64,000 bases of DNA from UBA3824 sp017541145 (GTDB lineage Bacteria > Bacteroidota > Bacteroidia > Bacteroidales > UBA3824), in assembly GCA_947168365.1 (NCBI GenBank), contig CAMVLO010000013.1, forward strand, positions 1 to 64,000, in the 5' to 3' direction. Numbering within the stretch: the stretch's first letter is position 1; every line of letters begins with the position of its first letter. The translations under genes were made by a program, and so were the position numbers. Below the pieces are notes generated by a model. The model ran no database searches. It was not told the origin of the DNA and saw nothing but the letters and a program-made list of their open reading frames with translations. Of this stretch, positions 43,427-51,701 are shown piece by piece.

Positions 43427-45775
43427 ATGAAAATAAAACTTCAAATAAAATTACTATTATACATCTTAACAGTAGCCTCTGTAATTTACATTGCATCAAC
43501 AGGTTACTTAAATTATTATGCAACAAGGGCAAACGAAAAAGCCATCACTAAAATCATTCGCGAAACCGAAACCAACACAGCCCTAAAAATCAACAATTCA
43601 CTCAACAAAGATTTGAGCGCATTAAGAGCATTGGCGGCATCGGTTTCCGGTACTGAAATCGTAACCGAATCTCAAAGAATAGAAATCTATAAATCAGCAG
43701 TTTACAGATTTCTTGAAAACAATTCGGATTTTGACAATATCAAAATTTCGTGGGAATTGGGACTAATAGATCCCACATGGTCTAATTCGTTTGGACGAAG
43801 AGTTTATGCATTTGAGCGCGGCGATGGTAGCGTAAGATACAGTATAGCCGATACCAACCTTCACGGCGACGACTTTTCGAGCAACTATTACAGAACAAAA
43901 GTCAACGGTAAAGAACAAATTACCGGAATTGTAAGCGAAGATCCTGAAAATCCGAATATTAAGCCGATTTACAAATCCACTATTTTAATGCCGGTTTTCG
44001 ACAATGAAAACAATTTCTGTGCATTGGTAAGCGGTGATTTGGAAGTTGAGATTTTCAACAATATGGTTAAAAACTCAATCAGTTACGAAAGCAACGCATC
44101 GTTTATTCTCACCAACAACGGACAATTTGCCGGAACTTCTATTTCGATAACCGGCGAGAAAAACGATTTGATGAAAATCGTAGCTAATCAATTTTATGAA
44201 GTAAAAGCCGATATTGATTCTACCGGATTTGCAAATATAATAGTAAAAGATACATTAGGACAAAAAATATTACTTTGCGGAACAAGAATCGAAAACCAAA
44301 TTTTTGAAAACAAATGGATTTTGATTTCTACAATCCCAATGGAAAATATCCAAAAACAAACAAATTCACAATTTTCGGCTACAATCTTCATTATTATAAT
44401 CGGATTATTTTTACTTGGACTGTTTATCTACACAAGAACCGCAACCGTAGTAAACTTTCTGAAAAAAGTCGGCGATACACTTGAACAATTGGCAATCGGT
44501 AATTTTCAAGCCGTCTCACAAATGGAAGCGAATAATACTGAAGAACTTAACAAAATCGGAACTTCACTGAACAATTTAAAAAAAGGTCTTGACAAAGCCG
44601 TACTTTTCGCAGAGGAAATCGGAAAAGGAAATTTGGATGCACATTTCAAACCGCTGAGCGAAAACGACGAACTCGGATCTTCACTTATCAGTATGAGAAA
44701 CAGTTTGAAACAAGCAAGCAAGGAAGGAGAAGAACGTCAGGAACAAGACCGCAAAGCCAACTGGATTACAGAAGGAACTGCAAAATTCGGCGATATTCTC
44801 CGTGAATACAACAACGATATGGCAGATTTTTCTTTCAATATCATTAGTAATCTTGTAAAATATGTTGGAGCAAATCAAGGCGGATTGTTTGTTGTAAACA
44901 ACGATTCCAAAGACCATATTTTCTTTGAACTAACCGCCGGATACGCTTACAATATCAGAAAAATCCTAAAGAAAAAAGTTGAACCCGGAGTCGGACTTAT
45001 CGGACGCTGTATTTTGGAACGCGAAAGCATCTATATCAGCAACTTACCGGAAGATTACATCAATATCACTTCCGGTTTGGGCGAAAAAAGTCCGCAATAT
45101 TTGTTGATTGTACCGTTTAAATTCAACAACGAAATTTACGCCGTAGCAGAAATCGCAAGTTTCAACAAGATAGAAGATTACAAACAACAATTTGTAGAAG
45201 AAGTAGGTAACAGTATTGCATCAACAATTGCAACTGTAAAAATCAATATCAGAACCAACAAATTGTTGCAAGAATTGAAAGTACAATCAGAAGAACTTTC
45301 ATCACAAGAAGAAGAAATGCGTCAGAACATGGAAGCAATGAGATCTTCTCAAGAGGAAATGCAAAAGACAACTGACGAATATACACAAACCAACGAAATT
45401 CTTAATACGTTGATTATTCTTCGAGAATACGAACCGGACGGAACTCTCAAAAATCTCAATGCAAAAGCAAGAGATTTCTTTGGCAAATCGGTTGACGCAG
45501 TGGTAAACAACAATCAACGACTTTATGACGAAATAAAATCAAGTCTGAAAACTGAAGAAGAAAATTTCTGGTTGCAACTTCGTTTAGGAAGACAGCAAAT
45601 CGTAAAGAAAACTATAAAAATCAAGGATTTTGTTTACAACATCGTGGAAACATATTCTCCGATACAAAATTATTACGGAAAAATATATAAGATCTTGGTT
45701 TACACGCAGTTGGAACATTCTTTGATTAGCACCGAAGAAATAATTAACAACGAAGAAGGCGGCGAATTTTTCTAA
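43427..45775 (+). CDS. dCache-HAMP-GAF-PAS receptor without output domain
   Basis: Membrane receptor of 782 residues. Helix 1 (about 8-28) and helix 2 (FIIIIGLFLLGLFIYT, about 316-332) enclose a periplasmic double-Cache sensor with SWELGLIDPTWSNSFGRRVY and DFSSNYYRTKVNGKEQITGIV-type motifs. The cytoplasmic part has HAMP-like segments (LEQLAIGNFQAVSQM, and EEIGKGNLDAHFKPLSENDELGSSL), a GAF domain (about 465-610), a coiled coil of SQEEEMRQNMEAMRSSQEEM and a PAS-like end (from about 660). No histidine kinase, methyl-accepting, GGDEF or phosphatase domain follows. By neighbourhood and style it could signal through protein contact to SpoIIE-type phosphatases. Flanked by terminators, so transcribed alone. 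Confidence 0.8.
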   Translation: MKIKLQIKLLLYILTVASVIYIASTGYLNYYATRANEKAITKIIRETETNTALKINNSLNKDLSALRALAASVSGTEIVTESQRIEIYKSAVYRFLENNSDFDNIKISWELGLIDPTWSNSFGRRVYAFERGDGSVRYSIADTNLHGDDFSSNYYRTKVNGKEQITGIVSEDPENPNIKPIYKSTILMPVFDNENNFCALVSGDLEVEIFNNMVKNSISYESNASFILTNNGQFAGTSISITGEKNDLMKIVANQFYEVKADIDSTGFANIIVKDTLGQKILLCGTRIENQIFENKWILISTIPMENIQKQTNSQFSATIFIIIIGLFLLGLFIYTRTATVVNFLKKVGDTLEQLAIGNFQAVSQMEANNTEELNKIGTSLNNLKKGLDKAVLFAEEIGKGNLDAHFKPLSENDELGSSLISMRNSLKQASKEGEERQEQDRKANWITEGTAKFGDILREYNNDMADFSFNIISNLVKYVGANQGGLFVVNNDSKDHIFFELTAGYAYNIRKILKKKVEPGVGLIGRCILERESIYISNLPEDYINITSGLGEKSPQYLLIVPFKFNNEIYAVAEIASFNKIEDYKQQFVEEVGNSIASTIATVKINIRTNKLLQELKVQSEELSSQEEEMRQNMEAMRSSQEEMQKTTDEYTQTNEILNTLIILREYEPDGTLKNLNAKARDFFGKSVDAVVNNNQRLYDEIKSSLKTEEENFWLQLRLGRQQIVKKTIKIKDFVYNIVETYSPIQNYYGKIYKILVYTQLEHSLISTEEIINNEEGGEFF

Positions 45776-45795
45776 ACCGCTGAAAAAAAATTATA

Positions 45796-45839
45796 AAATA
45801 TCCCCGTAAATTAATTTCAATTTACGGGGATATTTTTTT
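45796..45839. terminator. Bidirectional terminator
   Basis: A perfect 17-bp stem (45796-45812 with 45819-45835) flanked by A-rich and T-rich sides, lying between the convergent sensor and BASS transporter genes. Confidence 0.9.
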
Positions 45840-45849
45840 ATTTTGACAT

Positions 45850-46731
45850 CTATTTTTTCAGGAAATCCTTGATTTTCATATCAGAATGAATCAACAAGAA
45901 AACAACAGCAGTAAAAAAAGTCAACATCGCATAAACCAAAACCGGCTTTTCAATTTCGCACGAATTCGGTAAAGTAGTTGCGACAGAAAGTGCAAGTGCT
46001 GTATTTTGCAATCCGGTTTCAATAGCAACAGTAAGTTGTGACGGCTTGTTAAGACTAAATCCTTTTGCTATGAAAAATCCGCCGTACATCCCGCCAATAT
46101 TCAATAACAAAACAAACGGAGCGATGTAAAGTGTTTCGGAAAATGTTAACGGATGACATACCGAATTGTTAGAACCGAAAAATATTTTAATTGTAAAAAC
46201 AATCAACAACATCAACGGCAAAATCCATTTCAAAGGCGAACTGAGAGTATCCGCAATTTTGGGCAAATAATGTTTAATCATAAGTCCACAAAATGCAGGT
46301 AAAATCACCATCAACAAAATATGCACAAAACTGTCTGAAAACGAGATATTTACATCTGCACTTTCGTTAACAAAAAATGATGCTGCCACAGTAATTATAA
46401 ACGGAATGGTAAACGGACTCATCAAACTGTTAACAATTGTCATAGAGATAGATAGCGCGGTATTGCCACGGAACAAGTGAACCAAAATATTACTTGTAGT
46501 ACCAACCGGGCAAAGCGCAATAAGCACGATTCCAAGTTTTTCAAACGAAGAAAGCGGCGCCAAATATGCCAACAAAAATGAAAATGCCGGCAAAATCAAA
46601 AGTTGACTGCCAATTCCCGTAAATATGGATTTCGGAAATACAAAAACATTTTTGAAATCGGTGAATGTCAACGACATACCAATTCCAACCATAATGATAA
46701 TAAGTGTAATATTAACTAAAATATCAGCCAT
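45850..46731 (-). CDS. Bile acid:sodium symporter (BASS/SBF) family protein
   Basis: Inner-membrane protein of 293 residues with about nine hydrophobic helices. The family motifs VLIALCPVGTTSNILVHLFRGNTALSIS (the first unwound helix region with its conserved Gly-Thr-Thr-Ser-Asn) and ETGLQNTALALSVA (the second crossover, E-x-G-x-Q-N) are present. These make sodium-coupled uptake of an organic anion likely; substrates in bacteria range from bile acids to pyruvate or pantoate, and the sequence does not tell which. Divergent from the SDR gene. Confidence 0.9.
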   Translation of the reverse strand: MADILVNITLIIIMVGIGMSLTFTDFKNVFVFPKSIFTGIGSQLLILPAFSFLLAYLAPLSSFEKLGIVLIALCPVGTTSNILVHLFRGNTALSISMTIVNSLMSPFTIPFIITVAASFFVNESADVNISFSDSFVHILLMVILPAFCGLMIKHYLPKIADTLSSPLKWILPLMLLIVFTIKIFFGSNNSVCHPLTFSETLYIAPFVLLLNIGGMYGGFFIAKGFSLNKPSQLTVAIETGLQNTALALSVATTLPNSCEIEKPVLVYAMLTFFTAVVFLLIHSDMKIKDFLKK

Positions 46732-46760
46732 TTTTATATGTGTTTGATGAAAAAATTTAG

Positions 46761-46768
46761 TAAATTTG
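46761..46768 (+). promoter_or_regulatory. -7 box of the SDR gene
   Basis: TAAATTTG matches TAnnTTTG, 25 bases before ATG 46794. Confidence 0.55.
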
Positions 46769-46793
46769 CGATATAATGACGCAAAGATAAAAA

Positions 46794-47579
46794 ATGGATT
46801 TCACAAATAAAAAAGTTTGGATAACAGGTGCATCATCAGGCATTGGCGAAGCACTTACCTACAAGTTTTCGGAATTGGACGCGCAATTAATCATTTCGTC
46901 GCGCCGAGAGTCTGAATTACAGCGAGTTAAATCTAACTGCAAAAATCCCGACAAGGTAAAAATTGTTCCTATTGATTTGGAAAAATACGAAGAAATCGAA
47001 GGAATTGTAAAACCTGTTTTGGAACAAATCGGAAATATTGACATCTTAATCAACAACGGCGGCGCAAGTCAACGCGCACTTGTAATTGAAGAAGAATTGC
47101 AAGTTGTTGAAAAAATGATGAAAATCAATTTCATGGGTGCAGTGGCTTTAACTAAAATGATTTTGCCGGGCATGATTGCGCAAAAAAGCGGACATATCGT
47201 TTGTATGAGCAGTCTCGCGGGCAAGTTTGGAATACCGTTGCGCTCCGGTTATGCAGCTGCAAAACACGCACTTCACGGTTTTTTTGAAACTTTGTTGGCA
47301 GAAAATTACGACAACGGAATCCGCGTTTTGATGGTTTGTCCGGGTTATGTAAATACCAACGTGGCAATCAACGCTCTTGATGCGAAAGCCGAAAAACGAA
47401 ATGTAAATGATGAAGGTCAAGCTAAAGGTTTGGATCCCAAAGTTTTAGCAGAAAAAATCATAAAAGGTATCGAGAAAGAAAAACTCGAAATTACTGCCGG
47501 CGGAAGCGAAACCAACGGAATTTGGGTAAGCAGATTTTTCCCAAGATTGTTCGCTAAAATTATAAGAAACAAAAAATAA
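46794..47579 (+). CDS. Short-chain dehydrogenase/reductase
   Basis: Cytoplasmic NAD(P)-dependent oxidoreductase of 261 residues. The Rossmann motif WITGASSGIGEAL (about 9-21), the Arg pair SSRRESEL suggesting NADPH, the INNGGAS variant of NNAG, and the catalytic Ser and Y-x3-K (SLAGKFGIPLRSGYAAAKHALHGF) are all present. PGYVNTNVAINAL follows. It resembles the DHRS7/YqjQ-like classical SDRs acting on lipids, sterols or sugars; the substrate cannot be assigned. Transcribed alone; a hairpin at 47597-47635 follows. Confidence 0.9.
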   Translation: MDFTNKKVWITGASSGIGEALTYKFSELDAQLIISSRRESELQRVKSNCKNPDKVKIVPIDLEKYEEIEGIVKPVLEQIGNIDILINNGGASQRALVIEEELQVVEKMMKINFMGAVALTKMILPGMIAQKSGHIVCMSSLAGKFGIPLRSGYAAAKHALHGFFETLLAENYDNGIRVLMVCPGYVNTNVAINALDAKAEKRNVNDEGQAKGLDPKVLAEKIIKGIEKEKLEITAGGSETNGIWVSRFFPRLFAKIIRNKK

Positions 47580-47596
47580 GAAATATCACAAAAAGA

Positions 47597-47640
47597 AAAG
47601 TGCCAACCGAAAAGAGATTTTCAGCATGGCACTTTATATT
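47597..47640. terminator. Terminator between the SDR gene and dnaA
   Basis: A perfect 9-bp stem AAAGTGCCA/TGGCACTTT (47597-47605 with 47627-47635) with an inner GAAAA/TTTTC pairing. A-rich on the left and T-rich on the right, so usable from both sides. Confidence 0.65.
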
Positions 47641-47662
47641 AATATTAACTCGACTAAAATTT

Positions 47663-49198
47663 TTATTGTCTTTTGTAAGAACCGGTCTTGATTTCGGCTT
47701 CTACAGCTAAAGCCACATCACGGTATTTTTCATCGTTTTCTATTGATTTTGCTACTGCCTTGCAAGCATGCAAAACTGTACTGTGATCTCGTCCGCCGAT
47801 CTGAGTACCAATTACTTGATAAGGTAAATCAGTAAACTTTTTGGAATAATACATCGCCAATTGTCTTGCCATTACAATATCTTTGGCGCGAGATTTTGAA
47901 TACAAAACCGCCTCTTTGATTTTGAAATAATCGCAAACGGTATTTACAATAAAATCAATTGAATATTCCGGCTCGGTTTCTTTTATGATTTTTCCAAGCA
48001 ACTGTTTTGCAACCTCCAAAGTAAGTTCCGCACGGGTAAAAGTACTTTGCGCCAAAAGCGAAATCAACGCTCCTTCAAGCTCTCTGACGTTTGAAACCAC
48101 GGTTTGAGCGATGTAACGCAAGATGTCATCAGAAATATTCATACCGTCGTTGTAAACTTTTTTCTGAAGAATATTCAAACGTGTTTCGTAATCCGGAACA
48201 TGTACTTCAACTGTAAGTCCCCAACGGAAACGGCTTAACAATCTCTCTGACAAGCCTTTAAGCTCAGCTGGTTCGGTATCGCATGTCAAAATAATCTGTT
48301 TACCAGACTGATGCAACGAGTTGAAAATCGCAAAAAATGTATCTTGAGTTCCTTTTTTATCAGCAAATTCTTGTACATCGTCGATGATTAACAAATCGAG
48401 CATCTGATAAAAATGGATAAAATCGTTTCTGGTATTGTTACGACAAGCATCGGCATATTGAGTCTGAAACTTGTTTGCCTCAACATAAAGCACGAGTTTG
48501 TCGGGATAAAATTCTTTTACAGAATTGCCGATAGCCTGAGCCAAGTGCGTTTTTCCCAAACCTGATTTACCGAAAATCAACAACGGATTAAACTGACTTC
48601 CCGGCTTTTTCGCAATAGAAACCGCCGCACTTTTACCAAGTCGGTTGCACTCGCCTTCCACAAAATTGTCAATCGTATAATTCGGATTCAACTGAGGATT
48701 CACCGTCATTTTCTTGATTCCGGGAATTACAAACGGATTGTGAATTGCCGGCTCCGGAAATGATGCGCCGTAATTTGAATTTACGGTTTGATTTTCGGGA
48801 TGCGAAGAAATTTTTCCCGGGAATGTGTAAACACCTTGCTGGTAAGGAACATAAGGCTTAGCAGAATTGTTCTGATTAGGAACCGACATGTTACCATTGT
48901 TTCCGTAACCTCTGTACGAACGTTGCATCGAAGGCTGACGACCGGCGTCTACAACAATAGTGTACTCAAGTTTGGCCTCTTTTCCCAAATACCTTTGCAG
49001 CGCAGTACGGAGCAAAACAATATAGTTTTCCTCTAAGTATTCATAAAAAAATGCCGATGGAACTTGAATTGTAAGTATATGAGAATCAACTTTCAAAGGA
49101 ACTATCGGAGCAAACCATGTTCTATAGCTTGACGCCGGAATATTTTCCTTGATAAATTGTAAACAATTATTCCATATAGTACTAACATTATTTTCCAT
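47663..49198 (-). CDS. dnaA: Chromosomal replication initiator DnaA
   Basis: Initiator of chromosome replication, 511 residues. Domain I (about 1-85) carries WNNCLQFIKENIPASSYRTWFAPI; a variable linker (Asn/Gly/Pro-rich, 90-150) follows. The AAA+ domain has Walker A FGKSGLGKTHLAQAIG (about 208) and Walker B LLIIDDVQEFADK, and the initiator-specific SRFRWGLTVEV. Domain IV ends with the DNA-binding signature GGRDHSTVLHACKAV. Transcribed leftward, last in the direction divIC-xseA-phosphodiesterase-dnaA but 180 bases after the previous gene. No convincing cluster of DnaA boxes is nearby, only one TTATCAACA at 49289-49297. Confidence 0.97.
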   Translation of the reverse strand: MENNVSTIWNNCLQFIKENIPASSYRTWFAPIVPLKVDSHILTIQVPSAFFYEYLEENYIVLLRTALQRYLGKEAKLEYTIVVDAGRQPSMQRSYRGYGNNGNMSVPNQNNSAKPYVPYQQGVYTFPGKISSHPENQTVNSNYGASFPEPAIHNPFVIPGIKKMTVNPQLNPNYTIDNFVEGECNRLGKSAAVSIAKKPGSQFNPLLIFGKSGLGKTHLAQAIGNSVKEFYPDKLVLYVEANKFQTQYADACRNNTRNDFIHFYQMLDLLIIDDVQEFADKKGTQDTFFAIFNSLHQSGKQIILTCDTEPAELKGLSERLLSRFRWGLTVEVHVPDYETRLNILQKKVYNDGMNISDDILRYIAQTVVSNVRELEGALISLLAQSTFTRAELTLEVAKQLLGKIIKETEPEYSIDFIVNTVCDYFKIKEAVLYSKSRAKDIVMARQLAMYYSKKFTDLPYQVIGTQIGGRDHSTVLHACKAVAKSIENDEKYRDVALAVEAEIKTGSYKRQ

Positions 49199-49378
49199 CC
49201 TCGTGTACGTTTGCTATCATGCGAATTTGTTGTAAAATTCGTAAAAAAATAAATAAAAACAAAATCTGAACTGTAAATTATGCTTTAATTATCAACATAT
49301 CTAAATCATTATCAGTTCATTAAAATTTTATTTTTTTTTATAAATTTTGTAATAAACAGAAAATCATATTTTTACGAG

Positions 49379-49870
49379 TTATCGAGGTAACTCACATATT
49401 TCCAGATCTTTAACTTCTCCTTGATGAAGTTTGAATCGCAAAACTGTTCTTTTGGGTTGTTGCCCGTATTGACCTGCGGCACCGGGATTCATCACCAAAC
49501 AGTTAAATTTTTCGTCGAACATCACCCGCAAAATATGAGAATGTCCGCAGACAAAAATTTTCGGCGGATTGGTTCGCAAAACTTTTCCCGCAGCCGCTGA
49601 ATATTTTCCGGGATAACCGCCGATGTGTGTCATGTAAACATCCACTTCTTCCACCGTAAAACGCTGCTCCAAAGGATAAACCAAGCGTGTCTGATAATCA
49701 TCGATGTTTCCGGAAACCGCAATCAACGGCTTGAATTTCGCAATTTTATCAGCCAAAGCTATGGAACCGATGTCGCCGGCATGCCAAATCATGTCGCACG
49801 ATTCCATAAAATTATAAAACTTGTCATCCAAATGGTTGTGTGTGTCAGAAAGCAAACCAATAGTTTTCAT
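49379..49870 (-). CDS. YfcE/MJ0936-type metallophosphoesterase
   Basis: Cytoplasmic phosphodiesterase of 163 residues. All five metal-binding blocks are visible: LLSDTHNH (D-x-H), HAGDIGS, VSGNIDDY, YMTHIGGYPG and CGHSHILRV. The size and GHSH block match the small YfcE-like class with a two-metal centre, active on model phosphodiesters; the natural substrate is unknown. Its ATG overlaps the xseA stop by four bases (ATGA), so the two are co-translated. Confidence 0.9.
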   Translation of the reverse strand: MKTIGLLSDTHNHLDDKFYNFMESCDMIWHAGDIGSIALADKIAKFKPLIAVSGNIDDYQTRLVYPLEQRFTVEEVDVYMTHIGGYPGKYSAAAGKVLRTNPPKIFVCGHSHILRVMFDEKFNCLVMNPGAAGQYGQQPKRTVLRFKLHQGEVKDLEICELPR

Positions 49871-51186
49871 TTCGATATTTTGTTAACAACGGATGAAACT
49901 TGTCCATCGTAAAAAAATGTTGTAATCTCTTGACCTTCATGAATTTCAGAAACCGATTTTGCAGCCTTGCCGTTGATTTTTGTAAAAGTATAACCCTTTT
50001 TCAAAATCTGTTTAGGACTGTTGAGATCTATTTTCATTTTTACGGAATCGAGAGTATATGTTTTCTCCAAAATTCTGGTTTTCAAAAGATTAATAATATT
50101 GGTAATGGTTTGATTGTTGGAGGTTTGTATATTTTTTTCGGTAATTCTCAAATTGTTGATTATCGAATTACGCTTGTTTTCCAATTGAGTGGTTTTCAGC
50201 GGATAAAAATTTTTCAAAACGCTGATAAGGTTCACCACAATTTCGTGATTGAGTTTTTCATGATTTGTCAACACATCTCTTACTGATTGTTTTATTGTAA
50301 CAATTTTTTCAGAAAGAATTGTATCACAAGCATTTGCACGGTCAATCAAGAACTGAGCAACAGCTGTAGGAGTTTTCAAATGAGTGTTAGCAACAAGGTC
50401 TGCAACCGATTCGTCGCGGTCGTGACCAATACCGGTAATCACAGGCAAAGGAAACTGACAAATATTTTGACAAAGTCGCAAACTGTCAAAACATGCCAAA
50501 TCCGTTTTGCTACCGCCGCCACGAATTATCACCACGCAATCGAAAAAATCTGTAAACTGCAAAATCTTGTTAAGTTGCTCAATGATAGACGGTTCAGCTG
50601 TATTTCCCTGCATCGCGGCTTCAAACAACGATGTATAAAATTTGTAGCCGAAACTGTTGTTTTTCAGTTGATTGACAAAATCTCCATAACCGGCAGCACC
50701 GGCAGAAGAAATTACAGCAATTTTTTGTACCAACATCGGCAATTGCAATTCGCGGTTCATATCAAAAACGCCGTCATCTTGCAACTGTTTGATTGTAAGT
50801 TTTCGCTGCATCTCAAGTTCGCCGAGTGTATACTCGGGCAAAATATCCAAGATATTGAGACTCAGACCATAAAGTTCATGAAAAGTAACGCGGACTTTCA
50901 CCAAAATTTTTAATCCGGCTTCCATCGCGCGACCCGTAGCGGTCTCAAAATACGGTTTGATAATTCTCCACTGACTTGCCCAAATATTGGCTCTTACTTG
51001 CGAAATTATTTTGTCATCGGTTTGAGATTTTTCAACAAGTTCCAAATAACAATGTCCCGTCCTGTTTTGCATAATAGATTGAATTTCAGCAATTACAAGA
51101 TAGGTTTTTGACAACTTATCCTCAATGGTTTCGCGGATAAGATTTGTCAACTGAAACAATGTTAAAGCATCTTGAGAAATCTCCAT
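49867..51186 (-). CDS. xseA: Exodeoxyribonuclease VII large subunit
   Basis: Catalytic subunit of exonuclease VII, which degrades single-stranded DNA from either end. The OB-fold (LSKTYLVIAEIQSIMQNRTGHCYLELVEK) is followed by the catalytic core with VIIRGGGSKTDLACFDSLRLC and ITGIGHDRDESVADLVANTHLKTPTAVAQFLI, and by a coiled-coil region. A length of 439 is normal. The small subunit gene xseB, which often sits next to it, was not found either side, although such an ORF is only about 70 residues and may be elsewhere. Overlaps the phosphodiesterase gene by four bases. Confidence 0.95.
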   Translation of the reverse strand: MEISQDALTLFQLTNLIRETIEDKLSKTYLVIAEIQSIMQNRTGHCYLELVEKSQTDDKIISQVRANIWASQWRIIKPYFETATGRAMEAGLKILVKVRVTFHELYGLSLNILDILPEYTLGELEMQRKLTIKQLQDDGVFDMNRELQLPMLVQKIAVISSAGAAGYGDFVNQLKNNSFGYKFYTSLFEAAMQGNTAEPSIIEQLNKILQFTDFFDCVVIIRGGGSKTDLACFDSLRLCQNICQFPLPVITGIGHDRDESVADLVANTHLKTPTAVAQFLIDRANACDTILSEKIVTIKQSVRDVLTNHEKLNHEIVVNLISVLKNFYPLKTTQLENKRNSIINNLRITEKNIQTSNNQTITNIINLLKTRILEKTYTLDSVKMKIDLNSPKQILKKGYTFTKINGKAAKSVSEIHEGQEITTFFYDGQVSSVVNKISK

Positions 51187-51207
51187 TTTGATTATTAATT
51201 AAGGTGA

Positions 51208-51534
51208 CTAATTTTTTTCGATAACAATGAAAACATCTTCATCATCAGCCTTCATAAAATACTGTTCACGAGCAAATTTCTTCAGATTTTCATCGTTTGT
51301 CTGGAGTTCGTTTAGCATGATAGAATCGTCATGAATTTTTTGTAAGTAAACATCTTTTTCTTTTTCTAAACGTTTACTCAACATCATGTCAGGAATCATA
51401 TCACGGAAAACACTGTTTTGATCAAACACAGCCACCCAAACCACAAATGCAATCAAAGTATAAAGGTATCTGTGTTTTTTAAAAAGCTCACGTTTCGACC
51501 AAACGGTTTTGAAGAAATCTGCAATATTTTTCAT
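51208..51534 (-). CDS. FtsB/DivIC-like septum formation protein
   Basis: Small bitopic division protein of 108 residues. A short cytoplasmic start (KNIADFFKTVWSKRELFKKH) and one membrane helix (LYTLIAFVVWVAVFDQNSVF) precede a coiled coil (SKRLEKEKDVYLQKIHDDSIMLN) and the family ending LKKFAREQYFMKADDEDVFIV. ATG 51534 is taken over ATG 51546, which would add four hydrophobic residues. Works with FtsL/FtsQ-type partners in septal peptidoglycan synthesis. It lies 21 bases before xseA. Confidence 0.85.
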   Translation of the reverse strand: MKNIADFFKTVWSKRELFKKHRYLYTLIAFVVWVAVFDQNSVFRDMIPDMMLSKRLEKEKDVYLQKIHDDSIMLNELQTNDENLKKFAREQYFMKADDEDVFIVIEKN

Positions 51535-51701
51535 AATCAAAATCAAATTTTTAACATGCGAAGATACAAATAATTCTCAAATTAACAACAATATAGGAAA
51601 GAAAAAAGTTAAACAAAAAAATTTATACAAAAAATTTACATATTTTAGCATAATAATTGAAAACAAAATTACTATATTTACGGCTGAAGTAATGTAATAG
51701 A

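Noticed and set aside
49199..49378. Possible oriC beside dnaA
   Set aside because: Only one near-match to a DnaA box (TTATCAACA, 49289-49297) and no cluster or AT-rich unwinding repeat beyond the general AT bias.
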